Positions 51,497 through 60,980 are shown, numbered from the stretch's first letter. The stretch is 64,000 bases of DNA from JBFAPK01 sp040676675 (GCF_040676675.1 NZ_JBFAPK010000041.1:16803-80802), one strand, 5' to 3'. Translations and numbers: made by a program. Notes: generated from the letters alone by a model not told the origin.

Positions 51497-51565
51497 GGTG
51501 GGGCCCGCCGTACCCCGCGAAGCCCGTCAGGCTTGATGTCTTCGCGTGGCACGGCGGGCCCCACC
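51497..51565. terminator. strong two-part terminator hairpin
   Basis: GGTGGGGCCCGCCGT (51497-51511) pairs perfectly with 51551-51565; inner CGCGAAG (51516-51522) pairs with CTTCGCG (51540-51546). It ends the arabinose operon and the convergent VOC gene. Confidence 0.8.
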
Positions 51566-51654
51566 CCGGTCCTGTCGCTGCGGCACAAAGGACAGCGGCG
51601 CCGGCTGCCTGACCGGTTCACGTCCATCGAAAGGCCCATGCCCCATGGTCGTGC

Positions 51655-52074
51655 TCAGAGACCCTGCCCGACCTCCACCAGATACCCGTCGGGGTCGCGC
51701 AGATAGCAACGGATCTCCGTACCGTGGTCCTTCGGCTCGGTGATGAAGTCCGCGCCCCTGGCCTTCCACTCCGTGTAGAGCTTCCGGATGTCCCGGACCC
51801 GGACGTTCATCGCGCAGCTCAGGATGTCGGGATCAACAGGCGCCCTGGCCTGCACCATCGGCTTGTCGTCCGTCGGACCACCCTCGACGTTGATGATGAT
51901 GTAGCTGTTGAAGAACTTCATGATCAGCGGGTTGCTCTCGTGTACGCACGTCGCCCCGAAGACCCGCTCGTAGTACTCGCGGGAACGGTCCAGGTCGCGG
52001 ACGATGAGCAGGGTCGCGAGGAACATGCCGTCTTCGGGCTCGAAATAGTCCGGAGCTGGGTTCACCAAGGCCAT
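51655..52074 (-). CDS. VOC-family (glyoxalase/bleomycin-resistance-like) protein
   Basis: About 139 residues from ATG 52074 (ATG 52095 is an alternative). Two beta-alpha-beta-beta-beta units: ATLLIVRDLDRSREYYERVFG and AMNVRVRDIRKLYTEWKARG, with RCYLRDPDGYLVEVGQ closing. The C-terminal Glu is a typical metal ligand. Family members bind small ligands, detoxify or catalyse isomerisation. Substrate unknown. Confidence 0.85.
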   Translation of the reverse strand: MALVNPAPDYFEPEDGMFLATLLIVRDLDRSREYYERVFGATCVHESNPLIMKFFNSYIIINVEGGPTDDKPMVQARAPVDPDILSCAMNVRVRDIRKLYTEWKARGADFITEPKDHGTEIRCYLRDPDGYLVEVGQGL

Positions 52075-52186
52075 AACCACCCCCGTGCCACTCAAATGGC
52101 GGAGGTGTCCCCGGCGAGGAGCGGTTTAAACGCACGAGGTGCGGCGCCAACGTGGCGCGGCGCCAACGAGGTGCGGGGCGCCGGGG

Positions 52187-53041
52187 TCAGCGGAGGCGGA
52201 AGCGGTCGGCGAAGGTGGAGAGCTGATCGTGCTGTTCTTCCGGATCGGGGCTGGTGGGGGCGACGACGAGGCGGGTCACGCCCTGCGCGGCGAGCGCCTC
52301 GGCGCCCTCCGGGGTCAGGTCGATCGAGGCCCACCGGGTGTACTCCAACGCGTCCGGGTCGCGGCCGGCCGCGGCGGCGGCCGACCGGGCGAGGTCGAGC
52401 TGGGCGGCGCGCTCCTGGGGCATGAGCGCCCCGCCGGGGAAGTAGCCGTCGCCCCGCCGGCCGGCGCGGCGCGCGGAGGCGCGGCTCGAACCGCCGACGT
52501 GGATCGGCAGCCCGGTGGCGTGGTACGGCTTCGGGAAGCTGACGAGGTCGTCGAAGTCGAAGAACTCGCCGTGGTAGCTCACGCCCTCCGCGCCGCCGGC
52601 CCAGAGCAGCCGCAGCACGTCGATCGCCTCGTCCGTGCGCCGGCCCCGGCTGGCGAAGTCCACCCCCACCGCCCGGGCCTCACCCGGCAGCGAGCCGAGC
52701 CCCACGGTCAGCAGCCGCATCCGCCCCTTCGAGAGGACGTCGATGGTGGCCAGGCGCTTGGCGAGGGTCACCGGATGGTGGTACGGCAGCAGCAGCACCC
52801 CCGTACCAAGCAGCAGCCGGTCGGTGGCGGCGGCGACGAAGGTCAGGCAGGCGAGCGGGTCGCCGTACGGCAGCGTCGGCGGCAGCGGCATCTCGCCGAA
52901 CGTCGCGCCGGGATAGAGCACGACGTGTTCGGGCAGGTAGAGTCCCTCGAAGCCGCACTCCTCGGCGTGCCGGGCGTAGCCGACGAGCCGGTCGGGATCG
53001 ACGCCGTAGAAGGGAGTGCTGTAGCTGACCGCGAACCTCAT
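52187..53041 (-). CDS. LLM-class F420-dependent oxidoreductase
   Basis: 284 residues, TIM-barrel luciferase-like fold: RFAVSYSTPF, ECGFEGLYLPEHVV, TFVAAATDRLLLGTGVLLLPY, LGSLPGEARAVGVDF and IHVGGSSRASARRAG, all characteristic of F420-dependent flavin-independent members (TIGR03619-like). It probably reduces or oxidises a small carbonyl compound with coenzyme F420. The ATG at 53041 has AGAGGT at 7 bases. A MerR-type promoter lies upstream. Confidence 0.88.
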   Translation of the reverse strand: MRFAVSYSTPFYGVDPDRLVGYARHAEECGFEGLYLPEHVVLYPGATFGEMPLPPTLPYGDPLACLTFVAAATDRLLLGTGVLLLPYHHPVTLAKRLATIDVLSKGRMRLLTVGLGSLPGEARAVGVDFASRGRRTDEAIDVLRLLWAGGAEGVSYHGEFFDFDDLVSFPKPYHATGLPIHVGGSSRASARRAGRRGDGYFPGGALMPQERAAQLDLARSAAAAAGRDPDALEYTRWASIDLTPEGAEALAAQGVTRLVVAPTSPDPEEQHDQLSTFADRFRLR

Positions 53042-53075
53042 CGCCGTACCTCTTCCATTGCCGGGTGCGACGGTG

Positions 53076-53106
53076 ACGCTAGACGTTGACGCCGACGTCA
53101 GGGCAA
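53076..53106 (-). promoter_or_regulatory. MerR-type promoter of the LLM oxidoreductase
   Basis: Read on the minus strand, TTGCCC (53106-53101) and TAGCGT (53081-53076) are 19 bases apart. The spacer contains TGACGTCGGCGTCA (53100-53087), a palindrome with two mismatched positions. The start site would be near 53069, about 28 bases before the ATG. Confidence 0.6.
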
Positions 53107-53292
53107 CTCCGCGGCGGTGGGGGTACGGATGAGCCCAGCCCGCTGTTCACCGCGCTGATGACGCGTCCGGACGAGCAGCCGACCGAACGGCGGCTCTCCT
53201 GACCACGCCCTGACCCCGGCGCCGTGTCGGCGGGCGGCGACCGGCTGGCCGATCCCGGCAACCGCACCGGGACCGGCCGGCCGCCGTCTGCC

Positions 53293-54090
53293 CTAGATGC
53301 GCGCTTGCCGGTGCAGCCCGACGGTCCCGGCGGTCAGCAGGACCACCGCGCCGACGACGAACATCCAGAACCATACGTTGCCGAGGACGTCGGGCTGTCC
53401 CAGGCCGCCCTGGGCATAGATCGTCAGTGGCGCGATGGTCAACGACAGGGGAAGCAGGCTCGCGGCAATGGTGACCCGGGCGTCGACGACGATCCACAAC
53501 AGGAAACCGACCATCACCACGAGGGTCGCCCACGGCTGTACGCCGATCGTCACCTCGTAGTCGGTGGGCAACAGGAGTACCGCGACCGGGACGGCGAGCA
53601 GCCAGGCCAGCGACCGCCGCGTGCCGGTCGCCCGCCAGAGGATCAACGGTACGAGCAACGGCAGGGCGAGCGGCAGCGGCCAGAACGTCGCGTCGGCCAT
53701 CGCGAAATCCACGGCGAGTTCGATCGGTGGGTAGTGGAGTTCACCGGTGACGACGTCGACGCCCACGCTGGTGAAGAACAGCGCGGCCAGCGTTGCGGCG
53801 AGCGCGCCGAGCGTCGCCAACAGACCCGCCACGTACCGTCCGCGCGCCACCGTCACCACCGCCACGGCCGCGACGGCGGTACCCAGTGGATAGAGCAGTT
53901 CCTGTGGGTACTCGATCGCGCGCTCGGCGATCATCCGAGGGACGACCCGGCCGGTCTCGGCCAGGCTGGCGGCGGTGGCGTAGGCCAGCAGCAGGAGCGC
54001 CGCGAGTCGCAACACCGGGGGCCAGGACTGCCCGGTCGAGCGGGGGCGGTGTGCTCCCGCTCTCGTCTGCAGGCCGTGCAGGACGAGCAC
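53293..54090 (-). CDS. polytopic membrane protein of unknown function
   Basis: About 265 residues from GTG 54090. An earlier in-frame start (54219) would overlap the PLD-like gene and add a Ser/Pro-rich tail, so it is disfavoured. Roughly eight hydrophobic helices are seen, with a conserved-looking TSVGVDVVTGELHYPPIEL loop between the third and fourth. It resembles no transporter family I can name. Expression may be coupled to the PLD-like gene upstream on the same strand (50-base gap). Confidence 0.6.
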   Translation of the reverse strand: MLVLHGLQTRAGAHRPRSTGQSWPPVLRLAALLLLAYATAASLAETGRVVPRMIAERAIEYPQELLYPLGTAVAAVAVVTVARGRYVAGLLATLGALAATLAALFFTSVGVDVVTGELHYPPIELAVDFAMADATFWPLPLALPLLVPLILWRATGTRRSLAWLLAVPVAVLLLPTDYEVTIGVQPWATLVVMVGFLLWIVVDARVTIAASLLPLSLTIAPLTIYAQGGLGQPDVLGNVWFWMFVVGAVVLLTAGTVGLHRQARI

Positions 54091-54139
54091 GCCGGCTTCG
54101 CGCGCGGTCGGACGCTGACCCCGCCCCGGTGCGGATCCG

Positions 54140-55294
54140 TCAGCGGCGGCCGGTGAAGCGCTCGCCGACGGACTCGATCCGCGCGATCTCGGTACGGAAG
54201 AAGCCGGCGATCTCGGCACAGCGGTCGTGGTCGACCGGGCCGCCCTCGCGCGCCGGCAGGTCCGGGTACGGGCTGCCGATCACGAAGATGTTCTCGTCGT
54301 TGTACTGGTTCGCCGGTGCCGTGTAGTTGAACGAGCCGGCGATCACGGTGGCGTCGTCGACCACCATGAGCTTGTGGTGCAGCTTGCCGAAGGCGGGGGA
54401 GCGCACGGGGGCGTACAGGGCGATGTTGGCCCGGTCGAGGTCGTGCGTGGCGGCCCACTTCTGTACGCCCTGGCCCGGGTCGACCGCGCCGGTCACGGTA
54501 CGCCCGGCGCTGGACAGCGCGATCATGGCGTCGTCGATGCCGGAGGAACCGGCGAAGGTGAAGATCGCGAAGTCGACCCGGTCGGTCGCCTTCAGCATCT
54601 GCTTCATGATCTCAAGCTCGGGCGTGTGGTCGGGCGCGAAGAGCACCTTCACCGGTACCCCGGCCAGGTTGTAGCTGCGGGGGACCTCGCCGTGCTCGCC
54701 GCGCCCGAAGCGCCCGGCCCGGAGGCGGGCGAACTCGCCCGCGTACTCCCGGCAGATCCGGACGTCGTGGAAGACGACCACGTGGTTGAGGTTGCGGTGG
54801 CAGTCCGTACCGGTGAAGTTCGCCGAGCCGGAGAGGACCGCGGCGGCGCCCTCGGCGCGGTCCCGGTAGTCGCGCACGATGAACTTCTGGTGGAAGATCG
54901 CCGGGTTGTAGTCGGCCTTCACGTCGACGTTGCAGCGCAGCAGCGCGGCCAGGATCTCGCGGTTCGGCTCCAGGCTCCGGCTGCCCGGCTCGGCCGCCCA
55001 CTGCACCCGCTGGCGCGCCGCCTCCGCCGACTCGCCGGCCCGCGCCGCCACCTTGGGCAGCTTCGCGGTGCAGAGGTAGTCCTGCTCCAGCACGACCCGT
55101 ACGCTCACGCCCCGGAACCGCGCGTCCAGCAGCGCCTGCGCGATCGGCATCGAGTCCAGTTCCTGTACCGCGATGTCGAGGCTGTGCCGAGCGCCGGCGA
55201 CGAACTCGACGATCACCCGTTCCAGTTCGTCGGCGGCGCCGAGTTCCCGCGGCCCGACGTACGCCTCGATCTTCTGACCAGCGAAGGTCGCCAT
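54140..55294 (-). CDS. phospholipase D-like protein with two HKD motifs
   Basis: 384 residues with two HxKxxxxD motifs: HQKFIVRD followed by GSANFTG (near 140-170) and HHKLMVVD followed by AGSFNYT (near 310-335). Two HKD halves make one active site in PLD enzymes, which hydrolyse phosphodiesters in lipids or nucleic acids. No signal peptide is seen, so it is probably cytosolic. Nuclease and lipid roles cannot be told apart here. Confidence 0.88.
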   Translation of the reverse strand: MATFAGQKIEAYVGPRELGAADELERVIVEFVAGARHSLDIAVQELDSMPIAQALLDARFRGVSVRVVLEQDYLCTAKLPKVAARAGESAEAARQRVQWAAEPGSRSLEPNREILAALLRCNVDVKADYNPAIFHQKFIVRDYRDRAEGAAAVLSGSANFTGTDCHRNLNHVVVFHDVRICREYAGEFARLRAGRFGRGEHGEVPRSYNLAGVPVKVLFAPDHTPELEIMKQMLKATDRVDFAIFTFAGSSGIDDAMIALSSAGRTVTGAVDPGQGVQKWAATHDLDRANIALYAPVRSPAFGKLHHKLMVVDDATVIAGSFNYTAPANQYNDENIFVIGSPYPDLPAREGGPVDHDRCAEIAGFFRTEIARIESVGERFTGRR

Positions 55295-55546
55295 GCCACC
55301 CACCCTGGCAGGGTTTCCGCTGGTCCGGTGTCGGGTCGCCCCAGCCGGTCGGACGGATCACGGACCGCCGGATCCGCCGATGCCGGATCCATCCGGCCGA
55401 ACGAGAGCCCGGGTCGGCAGGAGAGCCGCCGGAGACCCCCGACGGGCGCGGTGTGACAGATGTCAGTACGCCGACCGTGCGGATCGCACCGAATCTCGTG
55501 AACCACGGCACTGCCGGGCGTACGCGGGGCCGAAAACGATGGAGGC

Positions 55547-56578
55547 GTGACCCAGAACGACTTCCGCACCACGCCCTCCGCGCCGGACGCCGGCTCCGGA
55601 ACCGCCGGCGCCACGACCCCGCGTCGCGGCCCCCGACCCGTGCCGCCGGGCGTCGAGTACCACCGCGTCCTCGCCGGCGACCGGAGGCGCGTCGGGCGCG
55701 GCGTGCTGGCCCTCGCGCTGCTGCTGCTCGGCCTCTTCGGCTTCGGCGGCCTCGTCACCTACGCCGGGGGACAGCTCGACCTGCACGTCTTCGGCCGCCA
55801 CAGCGTCATCGCCGGCGGCACCGAGTTCACGCCGATCACGCACCTCGGCAACGTCGTCTCGATCGCGCTGCTCATCCCGTGGAGCATGTTCCTCCAGCGC
55901 TGGCTCTACGGGGTACGGGGCGCCTCGCTGCACTCGGTGCTCTCGACGCTGCGCCCCGCCCTCGTCGGCCGCGCCGTGCTGATCCTGCTGCCGGTCTGGG
56001 CCGTCTACCTGACGGTGTTCACGGCGCTCTCGCCGTCCCGGGTGTCGGAGTGGGCCACGTCCGACCTGCTCTGGATCTTCGCGATCACGATCGTTCTCCA
56101 GCCGCTGCAGTCCGCCGGGGAGGAGTACGGCTTCCGCGGGCTCGCGTTCCGCGTCGCCGCCTCCTGGGGCCGGGGAACGCGTACCTCGCTCGTGATCGGC
56201 GTCGCCGTCTCGACGCTCCTGTTCGCGGTCATCCACGCCTCCACCGACCCGTGGCTGAACGTCTACTACCTCAGCCTGGGCGTCACCTGGTCGCTCATCA
56301 CCTGGCGTACCGGGGGACTGGAAACCTCCATCGTGATCCACGCCACGAACAACACGCTCGCGTTCCTGCTGATGCTCGTGACGCACAGCGATCCCGTCTC
56401 CGGCGCGGACCGCTCGTCCGGCGTCGGCTCGGTCATCTTCCTGATCCCGTGCACACTGCTGGCGATCGTCACCACCGTGATCTGGGTCCGCACCCGTCGC
56501 GCCGGTCCCGCCCGCACGCCGGGCCCCGGGACGCGGCCGGCTGCGGCGGATACCCCGAAAGGCACAATGAGGGCATGA
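55547..56578 (+). CDS. CPBP-family intramembrane glutamic protease
   Basis: 343 residues, about eight membrane helices. The CPBP (Abi) motifs are present: EEYGFRG (EExxxR, motif 1, near 190), FAVIHAST (motif 2 His) and HATNNTLAF (motif 3). The family includes CAAX proteases and bacteriocin-immunity proteins. It overlaps the downstream histidine kinase by 4 bases (ATGA), making a membrane protease part of a two-component operon. GTG start. Confidence 0.88.
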   Translation: MTQNDFRTTPSAPDAGSGTAGATTPRRGPRPVPPGVEYHRVLAGDRRRVGRGVLALALLLLGLFGFGGLVTYAGGQLDLHVFGRHSVIAGGTEFTPITHLGNVVSIALLIPWSMFLQRWLYGVRGASLHSVLSTLRPALVGRAVLILLPVWAVYLTVFTALSPSRVSEWATSDLLWIFAITIVLQPLQSAGEEYGFRGLAFRVAASWGRGTRTSLVIGVAVSTLLFAVIHASTDPWLNVYYLSLGVTWSLITWRTGGLETSIVIHATNNTLAFLLMLVTHSDPVSGADRSSGVGSVIFLIPCTLLAIVTTVIWVRTRRAGPARTPGPGTRPAAADTPKGTMRA

Positions 56579-57750
56579 GCGACTGGCCGGTGGTCAGCGC
56601 GCGACGGTTCGAGACGTTCGTGCGCTGGTCCACGTACGCGGTCGTCACCACCCCGCTCGTCACGCTGCTCAGCGGCCTGTCCGGGACGGGATTCCCCACC
56701 CGGGGGCACCGCGACACGGTCGTCGCGGCGGCGGTGCTCGCGGTGCTGCTCGTCGTCGGCAACGTCCTCGTGAGCCGGCGGAGCGTCGACCTGGTCGTCG
56801 GCCGGGGCCGGCGCCCACCCGCCGCCGGCCTCGTGGCTTGGGGCGGGCTGCTGGTGGCGACCGTCGCCGTGCTCCTCACCATCCCGGGACCCGTACCGGC
56901 CGTCACGGTCGCCGCAGCCGTCGGATCGGCCGCCGCGAGCCTCGTACCGCTCCTCGACGCGCGCCGCACGCTGGCGCTGAACGCGGGCGTCGGGGCGCTC
57001 GCGATCCCGCTCGCCGTGCTCGTCGACCCTCCGCTGCTGGTCGTGAGCGCGCTGATCGTCAGCGTGGCCCTCTGGGCGTGCTGGTCGAGCGTGTGGACGC
57101 TGCGGGTGCTGCACGAACTGCAGGGCGCGCACGCCGATCGGGCCGCGCTCGCCCTCGCCAACGAGCGGCTGCGCATCTCCCGCGACCTGCACGACGTCTT
57201 CGGCCGTACCCTCGCCGCCATCGCCGTGAAGAGCGAACTCGCCTCGGAACTGGTGCGCCGCGGGCGCGCCGAGCGCGCCGCCGACGAGATGGCCGAGGTG
57301 CGCCGCCTGGCGGGGGAGGCCGGCACGGAGGTGCGCCGGGTGGTTCGGGGCGAACTGCGGACCACCTGGCAGGCGGAGCTCGACGGCGCGCGGTCGCTGC
57401 TCGGTTCCGCGGGCATCCAGTGCCTGGTCACCGGCGACCCGGTGCCCGCGGCGGGCGCCGACGCGCTGGCCTGGGTGGTGCGCGAGGGCGTGACGAACGT
57501 GCTGCGCCATTCGGCCGCCACCCGGGTCACGATCGCCACCTCCGTCGAGGCCGGCGAGGCCCAGCTGACCATCGCGAACGACGGTGCCGGTACCGGGCAG
57601 CCGGGCCCCGCCGACCCGAACGCCGGCACCGGGCTGCGCGCGATGGCCGAACGCGTCGGCGCGTTCGGCGGCCGGATGGAGACGCGACGTGACGGAGACT
57701 GGTTCCTGGTCGACGCCGTCGTCCCGCTTCCGGGGAGGGAGAAAGCGTGA
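56575..57750 (+). CDS. NarL-type sensor histidine kinase
   Basis: 391 residues. Six membrane helices (about 15-175) form the sensor. A HisKA_3 dimerisation domain follows with His206 in ISRDLHDVFGRTLAAI, then a HATPase_c domain with VREGVTNVLRHS (N-box), IANDGAG and GTGLRAMAERV. It autophosphorylates and passes phosphate to the response regulator encoded immediately downstream. Overlaps both neighbours by 4 bases. Confidence 0.92.
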   Translation: MSDWPVVSARRFETFVRWSTYAVVTTPLVTLLSGLSGTGFPTRGHRDTVVAAAVLAVLLVVGNVLVSRRSVDLVVGRGRRPPAAGLVAWGGLLVATVAVLLTIPGPVPAVTVAAAVGSAAASLVPLLDARRTLALNAGVGALAIPLAVLVDPPLLVVSALIVSVALWACWSSVWTLRVLHELQGAHADRAALALANERLRISRDLHDVFGRTLAAIAVKSELASELVRRGRAERAADEMAEVRRLAGEAGTEVRRVVRGELRTTWQAELDGARSLLGSAGIQCLVTGDPVPAAGADALAWVVREGVTNVLRHSAATRVTIATSVEAGEAQLTIANDGAGTGQPGPADPNAGTGLRAMAERVGAFGGRMETRRDGDWFLVDAVVPLPGREKA

Positions 57751-58352
57751 TCCGCATCCTCGTCGCCGACGACGAGCACCTCATCCGCGACGCGATCGCC
57801 CGGCTGCTCGACCTGGAGGACGACTTCGAGGTCGTCGGGCAGGCCGCGACCGGCGACGAGGCGCTCGCCCGCGCCCTGCGCCTGCGTCCGGACGTGGCCC
57901 TGCTCGACCTGCAGATGCCCGCGCCGGACGGGATCGAGGTGGCCCGCCGGCTCGCGGCCGAGCTGCCCGACTGCCGATCCATCATCGTCACCTCGCACGG
58001 CCGTCCCGGTTACCTGAAGTCCGCCCTCGCCGCCGGCGTACGCGGGTTCCTGCCGAAGACGGTGTCGGCGCGTACCCTCGCGCAGGTCGTACGCAAGGTC
58101 GCCGGGGGCGGACGCCATGTCGACCCCGAACTCGCCGCCGAGGCCATCAGTGCCGGCGACTCGCCCCTCACGCCGCGCGAGGCCGACGTGCTCGCCCTCG
58201 CCCGCGACGGCGCACCCGTCGACGAGATCGCCCGGCGCCTCTCCCTCTCGCCCGGCACGGTGCGCAACTACCTTGCCGCCGCCATCGCGAAGCTGGGGGT
58301 CGCCAACCGGCACGAGGCCGCCCGCGTCGCCGCCGAGCACGGCTGGATCTGA
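57747..58352 (+). CDS. NarL/LuxR-type response regulator
   Basis: 201 residues. Receiver domain with acidic VADDEH, phosphoacceptor Asp54 in LLDLQMP, Thr in VTSHG and Lys104 in FLPKTVS; LuxR HTH from about 140 (LTPREADVLALARDG...LSPGTVRNYLAAAIAKLG). It is the cognate partner of the upstream kinase. Its 3' end, including the stop, is followed by a 65-bp imperfect duplicate. Confidence 0.92.
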   Translation: MIRILVADDEHLIRDAIARLLDLEDDFEVVGQAATGDEALARALRLRPDVALLDLQMPAPDGIEVARRLAAELPDCRSIIVTSHGRPGYLKSALAAGVRGFLPKTVSARTLAQVVRKVAGGGRHVDPELAAEAISAGDSPLTPREADVLALARDGAPVDEIARRLSLSPGTVRNYLAAAIAKLGVANRHEAARVAAEHGWI

Positions 58353-58450
58353 GCCCTCCCGGGCTCGGCGGTGGCAGGTTGGGCCGCCGCGTCGCCACCC
58401 GACACGGCTGGACCTGAGCGCCCTCGGCGCGGAGGTGGCAACCTGGAAGG
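58322..58450. repeat. 65-bp imperfect tandem duplication of a gene end
   Basis: Bases 58322-58386, covering the last ten codons and stop of the response regulator, are imperfectly repeated at 58387-58450 (second copy of CACGGCTGGA at 58403, first at 58338). The second copy runs into the next gene's ribosome-binding region. Confidence 0.8.
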
Positions 58451-58451
58451 C

Positions 58452-59141
58452 GTGTATCGCGAGGCGGGATCCCGGGTCGCCGGGGCGGTGCTGTGGCGCA
58501 GCTGGACCGGGGTGGGCGCGGCAGCGACCCGGATCCTCCCGGACGGCTGCATCGACCTGATCTGGTCGAACCGCGACGGGCTCTTCGTGGCCGGACCGGA
58601 CCGCACGGCCAAGCTCGACGAGGCCCTGCCCGGCGTCCGCCACGTGGGGCTGCGCCTGCCGCCTGGCACCGGTCCGGCGGTGCTCGGCCTGCCCGCGTAC
58701 GAGCTGCGCGACCGGCAGGTACCGCTCGACGCGCTCTGGCCGTCGGCGCTGGCCCGGGAGTACGCCGAGCGGGCCCTCGACGGCGACCCGGGCCCGCTGC
58801 TGGAGTCGATCGCACAGGACCGGCTGCGCGCCGCCGGTGGCCCGGACCCGATCGCCGGGGCGCTGGTAGCCCACCTCGACGCCGGGCGGCCGGTGGCCGC
58901 GACCGCCGCCGCGCTCGGGCTCGGTGCGCGGGCGCTGCACCGCCGCAGCCACCACCTCTTCGGGTACGGCGCCAAGACGCTCGCCCGGATCCTGCGGATG
59001 CAGCGCGCCCTGGCGCTGGTACGGGCCGGTGTGCCGGCGGCCGAGGCGGCGGCCCGGGCCGGGTACGCCGACCAGCCGCACCTCTCCCGGGACGTGCGCG
59101 AGCTGGCCGGCGTACCGCTGGGCGTACTGGTCCGTCAGTAA
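58452..59141 (+). CDS. AraC-family regulator (DUF6597-like N-terminus)
   Basis: 229 residues from GTG 58452 with GGAAGG just before. The N-terminal half (ATRILPDGCIDLIWSNRDGLFVAGPD) is the small beta-rich effector domain common in actinobacterial AraC proteins. The C-terminal HTH has the two-helix pattern LGLGARALHRRSHHLFGYGAKTLARI and AEAAARAGYADQPHLSRDVREL. Likely activator; target unknown. Ends convergently with the NmrA-like gene, overlapping 7 bases. Confidence 0.85.
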   Translation: MYREAGSRVAGAVLWRSWTGVGAAATRILPDGCIDLIWSNRDGLFVAGPDRTAKLDEALPGVRHVGLRLPPGTGPAVLGLPAYELRDRQVPLDALWPSALAREYAERALDGDPGPLLESIAQDRLRAAGGPDPIAGALVAHLDAGRPVAATAAALGLGARALHRRSHHLFGYGAKTLARILRMQRALALVRAGVPAAEAAARAGYADQPHLSRDVRELAGVPLGVLVRQ

Positions 59142-59770
59142 CCGATCGCGAGCCAGCCGCGATGGGTGCGCGGGTTTTCGAGTTCGTCGGCGAACGCGAT
59201 GGCGTAGTCGGCCCCGCCGATCGCCGAACGGCCCTCGTCGTTGCGGACCAGGGCGGTATCGCTCGTCCGATAGGACCCGGTACGGGTGCCCGGGGCGTGG
59301 GCGCCGAACTCCAGCGCGGGTACGAGGTAGAACCAGTCGACGCCCTTCGGTGCCGAGTTCAGGACGTCGAGGGCCCGCTGGTGGGCCTCGACGACCGGGG
59401 CGGCCTTGGCGGGGAACTCGGGGGTGTCGACCAGGCGAGGGCCGCCCGGCTCCGTGGGGACGACGGCGGCGCCGCCGACGACCCCGAGGCGCGCGCCGCC
59501 GGTCCGCGCCGCCCGCAGGAGTGCGGTGACGGACGTGTCGAGGTCTCCGTCGGGGCTGAGGGCGGGCAGCGCCGACACGATGGCATCGGCCCCGGACGTC
59601 GCCGAGTCGACGAACGCGGGCTCGTGGACGCTCCCGGTGACGGAGGCGACCCCCTCGGGCAACTCCCGGTTGCCGGAACGGGAGACGGCGGTGACGTGGT
59701 GCCCCCGGCCGGTGAGTTCCCTCGCGATGGCGGTGCCGGCGAAGCCTGTACCGAATATGACGATGTTCAT
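59135..59770 (-). CDS. NmrA-like NAD(P)-binding oxidoreductase
   Basis: 211 residues from ATG 59770, with AGGAGAAA upstream. N-terminal IVIFGTGFAGTAIARELTGRGH binds NAD(P); AVSRSGNRE and ADAIVSALPAL follow, as in atypical SDRs such as YwnB. No classical YxxxK is seen, which is usual for this group. Divergent from an AraC regulator that likely controls it. Leader contains an 8-bp inverted repeat, GAGGCGGG/CCCGCCTC (59802-59830). Confidence 0.85.
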   Translation of the reverse strand: MNIVIFGTGFAGTAIARELTGRGHHVTAVSRSGNRELPEGVASVTGSVHEPAFVDSATSGADAIVSALPALSPDGDLDTSVTALLRAARTGGARLGVVGGAAVVPTEPGGPRLVDTPEFPAKAAPVVEAHQRALDVLNSAPKGVDWFYLVPALEFGAHAPGTRTGSYRTSDTALVRNDEGRSAIGGADYAIAFADELENPRTHRGWLAIGY

Positions 59771-59990
59771 GGGTTGTTTCTCCTGCTTTGTGGTGGTAAG
59801 CGAGGCGGGTCGGTGGAGTGTGCCCGCCTCCCGTGAACTCATGCTCACCACGTCACCAGGGCTCGGTCCCGTCGCCTAGACCATTGGTACCGGCCGGTTG
59901 CACGATCTTGCCAAGCTCGGGCCGATGGCGACGGCGACGTGCTTCACCGGGGCGGGCGGATCGCACCGGCGGCGTGCTTGACTTGGGCAG

Positions 59991-60980
59991 GTGCATGCGC
60001 TGCGACAGGTTCGGGACGTGATCGCCCGGCACGCCCGGGAGGGGCGGGTGGCCACGGCGCTGCCGCGGGTCCAGTTGACCCGCGCCAGCACGGCCACCGC
60101 GCCGGCCGGTGACACGGTGGGCCCGAGCGTCATTCTCGTGGTACAGGGCGACGTGCGTACCGTTCTCCGCGACCGGACCATCCGCTACCGCGCGGGGCAG
60201 TTCGTGGTCGTCGCGGTCGACCTTCCGGTGACCTGTGCGATCACCGGCGCGACGGCCCGCGAACCGTATCTCGCCTTCGCGATGCGCCTCGAACCCGCGA
60301 TCATCGCGGAGCTCCTGCTCGCCTCTCCCGTCCCGCAGACGGGCACCGGATCGACCGGCGCCGCGGGGCTCGCGACCGGTACCGCCGACCCGGACCTGCT
60401 CGACGTCATCGGGCGGATGGCGCGCCTGCTCGATCGCCCGGGGGACGCCGCGGCGCTGGGCCCCCTGTACGAGCGGGAGATCCTCTGGCGGTTGATCACC
60501 AGTCAGCACGGTGCGACCGTGCGCCAGGTCGGCCTCCCGGACAGCCACCTCTCCCAGCTCGGCCACGCGATCAGTTGGATTCGCACCCACTACAACCGGC
60601 CGCTGCACGTGGAGGAGCTGGCCGCGCGCTCGCTGATGAGCGTCACCTCGTTCCACCGGCACTTCCGGGCGATCACCCAGATGACGCCCCTGCAGTACCA
60701 GAAGCACCTACGCCTGCACGAGGCGCGCGCCCGCCTGCTCGCCAGCTCCCGCGACGTGGCCAGTACCGGCTATGCGGTGGGCTACGACAACCCGTCCCAG
60801 TTCAGCCGCGAATACCGTCGCATGTTCGGCGTACCGCCCGGACGCGACGCGGCCCGACTCCGCGCCGAGCGGGCCGAGGCCGGGGGGTCGGTGCCACGGT
60901 CGTTCCCCGACGACGGCGGGTCAGCGGGCCGCGCGGGCGAGCCGGGCGTGCACGAGGACGGACAGCTCGGCGGGGCGTAG
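59991..60980 (+). CDS. AraC-family regulator (AraC_N type)
   Basis: 329 residues. N-terminal cupin-like AraC_N domain (VILVVQGDVRTVLRD, RAGQFVVVAVDLPV) and C-terminal HTH pair: RPLHVEELAARSLMSVTSFHRHFRAI and ASTGYAVGYDNPSQFSREYRRMFG. Such regulators usually activate a divergent oxidoreductase gene, here the NmrA-like one. The last 60 bases overlap convergently with the methyltransferase gene. GTG start. Confidence 0.9.
   Translation: MHALRQVRDVIARHAREGRVATALPRVQLTRASTATAPAGDTVGPSVILVVQGDVRTVLRDRTIRYRAGQFVVVAVDLPVTCAITGATAREPYLAFAMRLEPAIIAELLLASPVPQTGTGSTGAAGLATGTADPDLLDVIGRMARLLDRPGDAAALGPLYEREILWRLITSQHGATVRQVGLPDSHLSQLGHAISWIRTHYNRPLHVEELAARSLMSVTSFHRHFRAITQMTPLQYQKHLRLHEARARLLASSRDVASTGYAVGYDNPSQFSREYRRMFGVPPGRDAARLRAERAEAGGSVPRSFPDDGGSAGRAGEPGVHEDGQLGGA

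Noticed and set aside
55547..58352. Bacteriocin-immunity or phage-defence locus because of the CPBP (Abi) protein
   Set aside because: It is translationally coupled to a NarL-type two-component system, with no bacteriocin or defence genes nearby.
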